DNA of 58,544 bases from the NCBI GenBank assembly GCA_025358055.1, contig JANYKV010000078.1, forward strand, positions 1 through 58,544. The letters run 5' to 3'. Every line of letters begins with the position of its first letter. Positions within the stretch are counted from its first letter, which is position 1. Positions 11,124 to 19,636 of the stretch are shown here, piece by piece. A program made the translations under genes and the position numbers. Source of the DNA: Gemmatimonadota bacterium (GTDB lineage: Bacteria; Gemmatimonadota; Gemmatimonadetes; Gemmatimonadales; GWC2-71-9). The notes beneath the pieces are model-generated. The model was given only the letters and a program-made list of their open reading frames with translations. It had not been told where the DNA came from and did no database searches.

Positions 11124-11133
11124 TGCGCCCTTC

Positions 11134-11217
11134 GCCGGAGTGGTGGAACTGGTAGACGCGCTGCGTTCAGGGCGCAGTGGGCGCAAGCCCGTGCGGGTTC
11201 GAGTCCCGCCTTCGGCA
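11134..11217 (+). tRNA. tRNA-Leu (CAG anticodon)
   Basis: An 84-base tRNA with acceptor stem GCCGGAG/CTTCGGC (one G-U pair), anticodon stem CTGCG/CGCAG around loop TTCAGGG (anticodon CAG), a class II variable arm (TGGGCGCAAGCCCGT region) and T-arm GCGGGTTCGAGTCCCGC. The 3' CCA is not encoded (the sequence goes on TGG), so CCA must be added after transcription. Confidence 0.96.
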
Positions 11218-11314
11218 TGGAGTTAGGACGGGGGGGCGGCGATGCACATCACACGCTCCTTTGACTTTGCCCGTTAATTGCGCATTCCGACACTATTCCT
11301 CGGTCCACCTCCCC

Positions 11315-12406
11315 CTACTTCCGTCCCCTTGCATAGACCGAGTCCCACACCGCCAGGGCAGCCTTCGGGTGCAAATCCGCGTCGACCATTCCAAGACTGG
11401 CAAACAATGGGATGATGGACCCAGGAGGGATCGGCCCCAACCCGTTGAGGTCCAGGTCGGTAAAGCTGAGCTGAAATAAGCCGATGGCCTGCGCGTGATC
11501 GAGCAGCGCGGACTGCCGGGCGATGTACCGAGCCTGCTTCGCTTGGGATGTCACCACCCCGGCGATCGACGTGGACCCCCACCCGCCCTCGACGACTAAG
11601 AGCGGGAGACCGGAGGTGCCCCCAACGCGACTGTAGTAGTCGATCGGCAGGTCACCGGGATCGCCATAGCCAGCCAGGTAGGGATAGCTTGAGAGGCCGA
11701 GGGCACGTATGAACGGAAAGTCGGTGAGATCCTCCGCGATGCCCCGGTATTCGGTCGCCGACCCGAGCCGCCCCCAAGCAACTTCGACCTGGACGCTCAC
11801 GTACAGGTTGGCAGTCGCCCCGTCCTCTTGAAGATCATTGGCCGCATCGTTCGTCATCCGAACGACCGCGTCGTACACCGGGCGCGGCGCGGCGACCCGG
11901 ATGAGGTTGGTCTCCGCCGCGAGGCCGAGATATTCGGGATGAAGGACATGGGCCACGGAGAGCGCATATCGCCGATAGGCTCGCTGGACCGCGGGCTCGG
12001 TAATACTCCGGCCGATTTTGACGAGTCCCGGCGCCTCTTGATCTCGCGCCAAGCCATTGGTGACATCAAGGGTGAACACGAGCACGTCCCCATGGGCGCG
12101 ATAAAAACCCACCAAGGAACCATGCTCCGCCTGTACCGCCGAATCCGGATCGCCTCCGGCAAGGATCGTGGCCCAGGGCATCTCGACGTGGATGATGGCT
12201 GCGTCGGCCCGGGTGGACCACATCTGAACAGCGGCGACCGCATCGTTCAGATTCAGGCGGGGCGGAAATCCCGAGAATCCCATGAAAAACGAACGAGCCG
12301 GCGGCGGGTGCGTCCCCGGGCCGCTCGGGTCATTTCCGCAACCTGCCAAGCTACCGGCAAGCACCACGAGGGCAAGGATTCGGAGGCGATGAAGGTCGGT
12401 GGTCAT
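11315..12406 (-). CDS. Lipoprotein with a glycosidase-like TIM-barrel pattern, function unknown
   Basis: 363 residues. A lipoprotein signal ends in the lipobox LAGC (Cys about 22), followed by a Pro/Gly-rich linker. The body has alternating strand/helix signatures such as AAIIHVEMPWATIL, YLGLAAETNLI, ALGLSSYPYLAGY and LPLLVVEGGWGS. Glutamates sit at strand ends (AAETN, VVEGGW) as in clan-A glycoside hydrolases (GH53-like), though I cannot place it in a family with certainty. Export and lipid anchoring are inferred from the signal. It is a stand-alone gene, 87 bp upstream of the next minus-strand stop. Confidence 0.65.
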   Translation of the reverse strand: MTTDLHRLRILALVVLAGSLAGCGNDPSGPGTHPPPARSFFMGFSGFPPRLNLNDAVAAVQMWSTRADAAIIHVEMPWATILAGGDPDSAVQAEHGSLVGFYRAHGDVLVFTLDVTNGLARDQEAPGLVKIGRSITEPAVQRAYRRYALSVAHVLHPEYLGLAAETNLIRVAAPRPVYDAVVRMTNDAANDLQEDGATANLYVSVQVEVAWGRLGSATEYRGIAEDLTDFPFIRALGLSSYPYLAGYGDPGDLPIDYYSRVGGTSGLPLLVVEGGWGSTSIAGVVTSQAKQARYIARQSALLDHAQAIGLFQLSFTDLDLNGLGPIPPGSIIPLFASLGMVDADLHPKAALAVWDSVYARGRK

Positions 12407-12493
12407 GCTACCTCCTGGCTAGCATTTTCCACGCCGAGGTGAGGTGTTTGCCGAGGCGAGGTACTCGTAGGCTGCGAGGCGGGCGCGGTCGAT

Positions 12494-13627
12494 CTAGTAC
12501 CGAGACATGCCCGGGGCGACCTCAGCGGCCCACGCATCGATCCCGCCGTGAAGGCTCCGCACGCGAGAGAATCCAGCTCCCTTGAGCAGCTGTAACGCGG
12601 CCAGGGATCGCGCGCCTCGATGACATAGGGTGACGACCTCCCGGTGGGAATCCAATTCGCGCAAGACGGTTGGCAGGGTGCCAAGAGGAATCAGCCGCGA
12701 CCCATCGATGTGAGCGATGTCCCATTCCCATGATTCGCGCACATCGATCAGCTGCATCCCTCGCCCGTTGGAAATGACGATGGCCTCGAGCTCCGCTGGA
12801 GAGATCTCGGCGGATTCGATCGAGGTCGCCGTGACTCCGCAAAATGCGTCGTAGTCGATCAGCCTCGTGATAGTGGGCGACTGGCCGCAGACGACGCAGG
12901 CCGAATCGCGGCGGATCGAGAGTTCTCGGAATTTGAGTTTGAGTGCGTCGAAAAGCACGAGCCGTCCGACGAGAGACTCCCCGACACCGAGGATCCACTT
13001 GATGGCTTCGAGCGCCTGAAGGCTGCCGATGATTCCCGGGAGCACACCCAGGACTCCACCTTCAGCGCAATTGGGGACCAGCCCCGGAGGCGGCGGCTCG
13101 GGAAAAAGGCAGCGATAGCACGGGCCGTCTTTGGCGGCAAAAATCGAGACCTGCCCCTCGAATTGAAAAATGCTGCCATAGACATACGGTTTACCCAGGA
13201 GGACGCAGGCATCGTTGATGAGATACCGGGTGGGGAAATTGTCACTGCCGTCCAACACGATATCGAAGCGACGCACAATGTCCGATGCGTTTTCGGCGGA
13301 AAGACGAACGGGGAAAGTCTCAAGCGCCACATGCGGGTTCAGATCAGAAAGACGAGATTCGGCCGACGTGAGCTTGGGCAGTCCGATCGTCGAAGTACCG
13401 TGGAGGATCTGGCGTTGGAGATTGGTGACGTCCACGGTGTCGAAGTCGACCAACCCGATAGTGCCGACACCCGCCGCGGCGAGGTACAGCGCGGCCGGCG
13501 ACCCAAGTCCTCCAGCCCCGATCACGAGAACCCGCGACGCTTTGAGGCGTTCTTGACCAGCGAGTCCCACGCCGTCGAGGCTCAGATGACGGGCGTAACG
13601 AACCAGTTCAGGATGGGAGAGAGACAT
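12494..13627 (-). CDS. ThiF/MoeB-type adenylyltransferase fused to a rhodanese domain
   Basis: Activates the C-terminus of a ubiquitin-like sulfur carrier (MoaD, ThiS or CysO type) by adenylation and can then load sulfur. Of 377 residues, about 1-250 form the E1-like domain, with the ATP loop VIGAGGLGS (about 35-43), zinc cysteines C170/C173 and C244/C247 and the conserved cysteine loop NCAEGGVLG (C187). Residues about 275-377 form a rhodanese domain with active-site loop CHRGARS (C335). No carrier gene is adjacent, so molybdopterin, thiamine or cysteine synthesis cannot be told apart. The Rrf2 regulator upstream in the same direction fits a sulfur/Fe-S context. Confidence 0.9.
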   Translation of the reverse strand: MSLSHPELVRYARHLSLDGVGLAGQERLKASRVLVIGAGGLGSPAALYLAAAGVGTIGLVDFDTVDVTNLQRQILHGTSTIGLPKLTSAESRLSDLNPHVALETFPVRLSAENASDIVRRFDIVLDGSDNFPTRYLINDACVLLGKPYVYGSIFQFEGQVSIFAAKDGPCYRCLFPEPPPPGLVPNCAEGGVLGVLPGIIGSLQALEAIKWILGVGESLVGRLVLFDALKLKFRELSIRRDSACVVCGQSPTITRLIDYDAFCGVTATSIESAEISPAELEAIVISNGRGMQLIDVRESWEWDIAHIDGSRLIPLGTLPTVLRELDSHREVVTLCHRGARSLAALQLLKGAGFSRVRSLHGGIDAWAAEVAPGMSRY

Positions 13628-13651
13628 GGACCGACCCGCCGCGCAGGTCCC

Positions 13652-14113
13652 TCAGCCGACTGAGGAGGAGAGCGAGATCAGTTCGTTCGTCGGAGCGTCT
13701 TCTTTCATGAGGTCCCCGAGACTCACGCTGCTCAGGAAATCATCGACCCGGCGTTGAAGTGCTTGCCACACCGGCCGAATCGTGCAGGCGGAGGTAGGCG
13801 CGCACCGTTCCGGATCCACCTGGTGCGAATCGCAGTTCATCTCGAACGTTTGATGCTCGGACGCCGCCATGACATCCCGAACGGAGATGGCGCTTGGTTC
13901 CCGCGCGAGGAAGTACCCACCCTTGGCCCCGCGCACACTTTCTACCAGCCCGGCCCGGCGGAGCCGCAGCAGAATCTGCTCAACGTAGTCCGCCGGGAGC
14001 CGTTCGGTATCGGCGAGTTCCCGCGCGGCGACCGGACCGCGTCCGGTGCGCCCTCGTTTGGCCAAATGAATGGTGATGATCAGGCTGTATTCGGTCCAGG
14101 TAGTAACCCGCAT
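13652..14113 (-). CDS. Rrf2-family transcription regulator (IscR/CymR-like)
   Basis: A 153-residue winged-helix regulator beginning MRVTTWTEYSLIITIHLAKR, with the recognition-helix region LPADYVEQILLRLRRAGLVE and the wing RGAKGGYFLAREP. Cysteines 94, 104 and 110 fit the three-cysteine Fe-S ligand set of IscR-like members. It lies 24 bp upstream of the ThiF-rhodanese gene on the same strand, so it probably controls it in response to sulfur or Fe-S status. IscR and CysR/CymR cannot be separated from sequence alone. Confidence 0.88.
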   Translation of the reverse strand: MRVTTWTEYSLIITIHLAKRGRTGRGPVAARELADTERLPADYVEQILLRLRRAGLVESVRGAKGGYFLAREPSAISVRDVMAASEHQTFEMNCDSHQVDPERCAPTSACTIRPVWQALQRRVDDFLSSVSLGDLMKEDAPTNELISLSSSVG

Positions 14114-14227
14114 GGCCGGAATATGCCGACTTTTTGGTCGGATTTCAACACGACCGGGCTCCGTGGTGACGATTCTCGCAGTGGGCGGCCGGAGCGAAGG
14201 GCGGCGGCGGAACTGGTCGACCGAGGG

Positions 14228-15463
14228 TCAGGCTGACAGTCGGGGAGTTCCTGGCGGGCTCGGGCTAGCGGCGAGATGATGCAGTCCGCGAATTGATGCA
14301 ATTCCTAGGGCCGGGCCGATGGCCAGCATCGAGAAGGCCCAGCGCCACCCGATCAGATCGACGACCGGTGGGACCATTTGAATCGTGACGGTAGTAAGCA
14401 GGAATCCCAGCGACGTTTGCAGGGTGAGGGCCGTGCCGACCGTGTGAGCCGGAACCGATTCCGTGACCATCGCGCTGAATTGCGCGGAGTCGGCGACGAC
14501 CGCGACACCCCACACCAGGACGATCGGCACCAGAAGCCACAAACTTCGTCCGAATGCAACACCAACGAGCAACGCGCAGGACCCGCTCACCATGAGCGCC
14601 CATGTCACCACGCGGGCGCGTCCGTAGCGATCCGAAGCGCGCCCGCCCCAAATGCACCCAACGCTCCCGATGGCAATGGCAATAAACGCCAAGACTTTCA
14701 CGGTTCCCAGCGGAACCGGGGGAGCACCGGTGGATGCTTCCGCGGAAGCGCTCGCCATCATGAACGCAGAAATCCACGCCCAGAAGGAATAGAGCTCCCA
14801 CATGTGCCCGAGGTAGCCGCCGGTGACGAATCGCATGCGGGGAATGCTCAGGACAGTCCTGACGAGTTGCCATGAAAACGGCCGCTTCGGAAACGCAAAG
14901 GGGCCATCGCGATACCAGAGGGCCACGATCGTCGCGGCAAAGAGTGCGGCTGTCGAGGTACTGACGACCACGTTGTGGACGGCGGCACCTCCCAAGGCGT
15001 CGAGGAGGTAGGGTCCGGCTTTTCCGATCGTGAGCGCCCCCACCACCGTACCAATCGCGAGGCCCCGCTCCGCCTGAAACCAGGTCGCGGCCATCTTCAT
15101 GGCGGGCGGATACACGCCGGCGAGAAAGAGTCCGACGGCAAATCGCGTGACGAGAGCAGCCGAGTAGCCCGAGACGGACAACAACAACGCGTTCGCAATC
15201 GAGGCCAACAGGGCGGCCGTGGCAAAGTACCAACGACTAGGAAGGAGATCCGGCAGGTTAAGGACGGCGGCGCCAAAAGTGCCGACGACGAAGCCAAGCT
15301 GGACACTCGATGTGAGCCACGCGGCTTGGCTACCCGAAAGATGCCACACGGCGCGAAGCGCCGGCGCCACCGCGCTGCCGGCAAACCAGACCGACATGCC
15401 AAGTAACTCGGCGAGCGCGAGTAGCGCGAGCTGCCGCCAACGAGACTTATTGCCCTCCTTCAC
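14228..15463 (-). CDS. MFS transporter
   Basis: A 411-residue membrane transporter with about twelve hydrophobic segments, for example ALLALAELLGMSVWFAGSAV at the start and AVVADSAQFSAMV in the second half. The MFS loop motif is seen as GGRASDRYGRAR between helices 8 and 9. The overall pattern recalls nitrate/cyanate-type or drug-efflux MFS proteins; the substrate is unknown. It starts at GTG (15461-15463) inside the 3' end of the esterase gene (17-bp overlap), so the two are probably co-expressed. Confidence 0.88.
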   Translation of the reverse strand: MKEGNKSRWRQLALLALAELLGMSVWFAGSAVAPALRAVWHLSGSQAAWLTSSVQLGFVVGTFGAAVLNLPDLLPSRWYFATAALLASIANALLLSVSGYSAALVTRFAVGLFLAGVYPPAMKMAATWFQAERGLAIGTVVGALTIGKAGPYLLDALGGAAVHNVVVSTSTAALFAATIVALWYRDGPFAFPKRPFSWQLVRTVLSIPRMRFVTGGYLGHMWELYSFWAWISAFMMASASAEASTGAPPVPLGTVKVLAFIAIAIGSVGCIWGGRASDRYGRARVVTWALMVSGSCALLVGVAFGRSLWLLVPIVLVWGVAVVADSAQFSAMVTESVPAHTVGTALTLQTSLGFLLTTVTIQMVPPVVDLIGWRWAFSMLAIGPALGIASIRGLHHLAASPSPPGTPRLSA

Positions 15464-17126
15464 TGGGTCCGCGCTGTTTCGCGAGGTGCTTGGCCATCAG
15501 CTGCACGAGCTGCGCGTTCGTGAAGGGCTGCCATCCGTGGGGTTTCATGGGCCGCCCGTATTCGAAGACCGCGTTCGCTTTCGGGCTGGTGAAGGATTTC
15601 ATTGCCGCCTCCATCTTGTAGACGCCAAGATTGAGGTAGTAGTTGTCCATGTCGCCGACATAAACGTGGATCTTCCCGGTGAGATTCTTCCCAAGCTGGG
15701 ACCAGTTCTGTTTGAGGTAGTAGGTGAGATCGTAGCCATGATCGCGCCAATAACCCGCCACCTCTTTGTCGATCGTGCCAGTCAGGCGATTGAACAGAGG
15801 CTTCGGATAGCCATCGTCGCCCACAGGGCCATAGGTGGCGTCGTATGCTTGGAGCTGCTGGCCGCCTCGCACTTTGGTCCCCAGCACTTCTTCGAGTCGG
15901 CCGAGCTGCTCCACCGTGGTCCGCGGCTGGCCGTCCTCGACCCGGCTCATATAGCGGGATTGACGCATCCAATCGTTCGGGCCCGCGGCATTCGGCATGA
16001 ACGCGTTGGAGTCCGCATAATTGTCGATCATTTGATTTCGGGAAAAATCCACCCCGTCCGGATACATCGCCCAGGTGCCCCCGAAAAAGTCCGGGTGCTG
16101 AATTTGGAGGGCCAGCGCTTCCCACCCGCCCGTCGAGCCGCCCGAGAGCAGTCGGCCATAGCTCTTGGGGATAAGATGAAACTGTTGCTCCAGATAGGGA
16201 ATCAATTCCTTCAGAATCGCGTCGCCGTAGGGACCTTGGTTGGCCGAGTTCACGGCGTACGAATCGTCGTAGAAGGGTGTGGGGTGCTGGAAGCTTACGG
16301 CCACCATGCGGGGCATCTTGTCGCTCATCCACGCTTGGCTGAATTCGTACCCAGGCTCGCGGCTGGTGCGCGTGAGGCGGATCGCGCGCGACTCCGGCGT
16401 CTCCGGCTTCCCATCGGGATCAAACCCGAACGGCGCCCCTTCCCCGAAATGGCCTTGGAGGTAGATCGCTGGATAGCGGGTGGTAGGATTCTGATCCCAG
16501 CCTCTGGGGAGGAGTACCGTTGCGCCGAGGTACACCGGACGGCCCCACCACTCAGAGAGCATCTTGCTCTCGATCTTCACCCGTTTCACCCACTTGGTGT
16601 TCTCCTTAGCGACCAACGGCGGGATCGTTTTGGTGAGCGTTAGACGGAGCGCGCTCGAGGTTGGATCCCAATGTACGCGCTCGACCTCACTCAGGTGGTT
16701 TCCGGGCGAGACGTTCCACCGCTGGCCTTCCCACTGATCCCAGTGGACCCAGATGGTTTTCCCGTGTCTCGGCGTGACCTTGGTGTAGACGTTGAACAAG
16801 GCCTGGACGTAGTAGTCGCCCGCCGGTAGCTCCCGAAGGCTCTTCAGCGGAAAGCCCAACGCAGACGGGTCGACCAATGCGGATTCGCCGGGCTTCAAGC
16901 CGGTGACGTCGGTTCCCCAGATTGGGACGCTCGCGTTGTACCCGCCCGCCTGAAACCTCGGTTCCCGGGTGTTGTCGCGCGAAAACATGACGAACAGTCG
17001 CCCGGTCACGGGCGCGGACGCGATTTGAGGGTCGATCGTCACCTGAACTGATTGGGCCGCGAGACCTGGGGGGCGTCCGAGAAACGCGGCGAACAGTGCG
17101 ACGGCGAACAATGGTTTCGAATTCAT
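15447..17126 (-). CDS. Secreted alpha/beta-hydrolase, putative esterase (EstD/feruloyl-esterase type)
   Basis: 559 residues. A signal peptide ends near GLAAQ (residue 25). An N-terminal beta region of about 200 residues (VTIDPQIASAPVTGRLFVMF onwards) precedes the hydrolase domain. The nucleophile elbow GGSTGGW lies in LLSGGSTGGWEALAL, and a terminal KPHGWQPF segment carries a candidate catalytic histidine. It resembles the putative-esterase family (PF00756). The substrate is unknown; plant or peptide esters are possible. Its 3' end overlaps the MFS gene, hinting at uptake or export of a product. Confidence 0.82.
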   Translation of the reverse strand: MNSKPLFAVALFAAFLGRPPGLAAQSVQVTIDPQIASAPVTGRLFVMFSRDNTREPRFQAGGYNASVPIWGTDVTGLKPGESALVDPSALGFPLKSLRELPAGDYYVQALFNVYTKVTPRHGKTIWVHWDQWEGQRWNVSPGNHLSEVERVHWDPTSSALRLTLTKTIPPLVAKENTKWVKRVKIESKMLSEWWGRPVYLGATVLLPRGWDQNPTTRYPAIYLQGHFGEGAPFGFDPDGKPETPESRAIRLTRTSREPGYEFSQAWMSDKMPRMVAVSFQHPTPFYDDSYAVNSANQGPYGDAILKELIPYLEQQFHLIPKSYGRLLSGGSTGGWEALALQIQHPDFFGGTWAMYPDGVDFSRNQMIDNYADSNAFMPNAAGPNDWMRQSRYMSRVEDGQPRTTVEQLGRLEEVLGTKVRGGQQLQAYDATYGPVGDDGYPKPLFNRLTGTIDKEVAGYWRDHGYDLTYYLKQNWSQLGKNLTGKIHVYVGDMDNYYLNLGVYKMEAAMKSFTSPKANAVFEYGRPMKPHGWQPFTNAQLVQLMAKHLAKQRGPSEGGQ

Positions 17127-17163
17127 GCTGAGGTCCTTCGTCGAGACCAGGGAAAGGGTGCGC

Positions 17164-18579
17164 TCAACCGGCGCCCGGGAGGCTCTTGCCGCCGGGAACC
17201 CCGAGCTCCGTCATGGCGCGCAGGTTGAGCACCTCATCGAGTTCCTTGGCGGGTAGAACCTTCTTCTGCTCAACAAGCTGCTTGACGGTCAGCCCGGTCG
17301 CAATCGCTTCTTTCGCGAGTTTGGCGGATTCGGCGTAGCCAATCTTCGGCGCGAGAGCGGTGACCAGCGCCGGGCTGCGCTCCAGCCAATAGGCGCACTG
17401 TTGTTCGTCGGCTTCGATGCCGCGGACACACCGCTCATCGAATGTCTGGACCGCGTTCGCCAGAATGATCATCGCGAAGACGATGTTATGGGTGATGACT
17501 GGCATCATCACGTTGAGTTCCAGCTGGCCGGCCTCCGCGGCGAGCGCGACCGTGGTATCGAGCCCGAGGACCTGATAACACACCTGATTCACCATCTCGG
17601 CGATCGACGGGTTCACCTTGCCCGGCATGATGCTCGATCCCGGCTGGACCGCCGGCAAGAAGAGCTCCGCCAGACCCGTCCGGGGGCCCGACGCAAGAAG
17701 CCGGATGTCATTGGCAATCTTGTTCAGGTCGAGGGTGAACGCGCGCACCGCCCCACTGAAGGTGGCAATGTCACCCATCGATTGCATGAGCTGGACGCGG
17801 TCGGGCGCTTCTTTGAGATCCAGCCCGGAGACCGCCTTCAACTCAGTGACCATCAATCCGGGATATTCCACTTCGGCATTGATTCCGGTGCCCACCGCCG
17901 TGCCGCCGATGTTCATGGGACGGAGCCACTCCGCTGCCTCGCCGAGTTTGGCTTTGTGGCGCGCGATGGTCCGGCCATAGGCCATGAACTCCTGTCCCAA
18001 GCGAATCGGGGTCGCATCCTGCAAATGGGTCCGCCCGGACTTGATGATGTGATCGAAGGCCCGTCCCTTCGCCAGAAACGACTCCGCCAACCCCTGCATC
18101 GCATCGAGCAGTTTCGGCAGCGTGCAGAGGGTCGCCAGCCGCATTGCGGTCGGGATGACGTCGTTGGTGCTCTGGGCCATATTGACGTGGTCGTTGGGAT
18201 GCACGGGCGAATAGGTCCCTCGTGCCGTGCCGAGCAACTCATTCGCGCGGTTGGCGAGCACCTCGTTACAGTTCATGTTGTGACTGGTGCCGGCGCCAGC
18301 CTGATAGACATCCACCACGAACTGGTCGCGGTGTTGCCCACCCAAGATTTCGTCCGCGGCCTTCACGATGGCATCCGCGAGATGCGCGGCGAGCCGTCCG
18401 GTTTTCTTGTGCACGAGGGCGGCGGACCGCTTGATCCAGATCACGGCATCAACGAATGCGGGGAGCGGGCGAAGCCCCGAAATAGGAAAGTTCTCGACGG
18501 CACGCAACGTCTGAATGCCGTAAAGCGCGGAATCGGGAACCACCTTCTCACCGAGTGGATCTTTTTCAGTACGGGGCAT
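17164..18579 (-). CDS. aspA: Aspartate ammonia-lyase
   Basis: Interconverts aspartate with fumarate plus ammonia. At 471 residues it has the full family length. The superfamily signature GSSIMPGKVNP is at 314-324 and contains the flexible catalytic-serine loop. The substrate regions are QAGAGTSHNMNCNEV (93-107) and GRTHLQDATP (182-191). QAGAGTS rather than the QTGSGTQ of class II fumarase favours aspartase. A fumarase remains possible. The gene is divergent from the cupin gene. Confidence 0.88.
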   Translation of the reverse strand: MPRTEKDPLGEKVVPDSALYGIQTLRAVENFPISGLRPLPAFVDAVIWIKRSAALVHKKTGRLAAHLADAIVKAADEILGGQHRDQFVVDVYQAGAGTSHNMNCNEVLANRANELLGTARGTYSPVHPNDHVNMAQSTNDVIPTAMRLATLCTLPKLLDAMQGLAESFLAKGRAFDHIIKSGRTHLQDATPIRLGQEFMAYGRTIARHKAKLGEAAEWLRPMNIGGTAVGTGINAEVEYPGLMVTELKAVSGLDLKEAPDRVQLMQSMGDIATFSGAVRAFTLDLNKIANDIRLLASGPRTGLAELFLPAVQPGSSIMPGKVNPSIAEMVNQVCYQVLGLDTTVALAAEAGQLELNVMMPVITHNIVFAMIILANAVQTFDERCVRGIEADEQQCAYWLERSPALVTALAPKIGYAESAKLAKEAIATGLTVKQLVEQKKVLPAKELDEVLNLRAMTELGVPGGKSLPGAG

Positions 18580-18586
18580 TGGCCGT

Positions 18587-18620
18587 CAGGGGAAGCGGGG
18601 AAAAGGACCGGGGACCGAGG
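18587..18620 (+). repeat. Purine-rich GGGGAA-type intergenic string
   Basis: A run built of GGGGAAGCGGGGAAAAGG followed by CCGGGGACC lies in the aspA-cupin gap. It resembles the strings at 18974, 20637, 33721 and (reverse complement) 33807. Confidence 0.4.
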
Positions 18621-18652
18621 ACTGTCTGGATACGCGAGTACGGGAGCACGCC

Positions 18653-18973
18653 ATGTCGACTCATTTCATGCCGGCCGCCCAAGCCGCAAGCTTTCGCACC
18701 GAGAAGGCCACGAAGGCCGACCTCTTTCGGGGCCGGGGGCTCTTCCTCGGCCTCAACTGCTTCGAGCGGGGACAGTCCCAGCCGCTGCACACGCACGCGA
18801 GCGCGGACAAATTCTACTTCGTCCTCTCGGGAAAGGCGAGGATGCGCGTGGGCGATGAAACGCAGATAGTGGCGGCCGGGATGGTGGTGTGGGCACCCGA
18901 GGATGTACCGCACGGGGTGGAGGAAGCACTCGAGCGGACCGTGATGCTGGTTGGGATGGGACCACCGCCATAG
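18653..18973 (+). CDS. Small cupin-domain protein
   Basis: A 106-residue single-domain cupin. The first motif is seen as QPLHTHASADKFYFVLSG, with two histidines, and the second as APEDVPHGVEEA, with a third histidine. A metal site with three histidines is therefore possible. The function cannot be set from sequence: it could be a small dioxygenase-like or ligand-binding protein. It lies alone on the plus strand between two minus-strand genes. Confidence 0.8.
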   Translation: MSTHFMPAAQAASFRTEKATKADLFRGRGLFLGLNCFERGQSQPLHTHASADKFYFVLSGKARMRVGDETQIVAAGMVVWAPEDVPHGVEEALERTVMLVGMGPPP

Positions 18974-19003
18974 GGACGGGGAACAGGGAAAGGGGAAAGG
19001 AGA
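18974..19003 (+). repeat. Purine-rich GGGGAA-type intergenic string
   Basis: GGGACGGGGAACAGGGAAAG followed by GGGAAAGGAG fills the whole space between the cupin and MBL stops. It is a further member of the purine-rich string family listed in the findings. Confidence 0.45.
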
Positions 19004-19636
19004 TTATTCGCCAACGAACGGATTTGTGAGGCGCTCTGCCCCGATGGTAGTGTGCCGACCATGTCCGGGATAGACCACGGTGTCATCGGGCAGCGTGAAA
19101 AGCTGAGTGTGAATACTCGACGCGAGGGTCTCGAAACTTCCTCCCGGGAGATCGGTGCGACCCACACTCCCCTGGAACAGCACATCCCCGCCAAGCACGA
19201 TCCCGTCGGTGACGAAGCAAACGCTTCCCGGGGAGTGCCCAGGTGTGTGGCGGACCTCGAAGGAAATCGGCCCCAACATTAGTCGCTGACCATGGGTCAG
19301 GACGTGGTCGGGTTTCGGCGCCGATGGCGCCTCCAAACCGAACAATCTGGCCTGGTTTGAAAGGTTGTCATAGATCAGGCGATCGGCAGGATGGAGATGG
19401 ATCGGCGCTTGGGTGGCCGCTTGGATTCTGCCGACCCCAAGGATGTGATCGATGTGAGCGTGAGTGAGCCAAATGGCGGTGATGGTCCAGCCCCGGCGGC
19501 GAGCCTCCATCAGGAAACGTTCGGGCTCTTCCCCAGGATCAAGGATCACGGCATCGGTGGAGCCGCCCGGAGCGAGCAGATAGCAGTTCTCCGCGAACTG
19601 CCCATTTTCCATACGCACAATCTCGATCTCAGACAC
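19004..19636 (-). CDS. MBL-fold metallo-hydrolase (glyoxalase II/YcbL-like)
   Basis: A 210-residue metallo-beta-lactamase-fold enzyme with all metal motifs: THAHIDH (residues about 58-64), HTPGHSPGS, GGDVLF and YPGHG. It is the length of short YcbL-type glyoxalase II-like hydrolases. The likely activity is hydrolysis of a thioester such as a glutathione or bacillithiol adduct; the real substrate is unknown. Its start overlaps the 3' end of trxB by 8 bp, linking it to thiol chemistry. Confidence 0.9.
   Translation of the reverse strand: MSEIEIVRMENGQFAENCYLLAPGGSTDAVILDPGEEPERFLMEARRRGWTITAIWLTHAHIDHILGVGRIQAATQAPIHLHPADRLIYDNLSNQARLFGLEAPSAPKPDHVLTHGQRLMLGPISFEVRHTPGHSPGSVCFVTDGIVLGGDVLFQGSVGRTDLPGGSFETLASSIHTQLFTLPDDTVVYPGHGRHTTIGAERLTNPFVGE

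Noticed and set aside
15219-16643. A 474-codon open frame on the plus strand across the esterase gene
   Set aside because: It is antisense to a protein with a signal peptide and catalytic motif, and its own translation is basic and without domain signs.
17401-18858. A 485-codon open frame on the plus strand running from aspA into the cupin
   Set aside because: It is antisense to aspartase and reads the cupin in the wrong frame.
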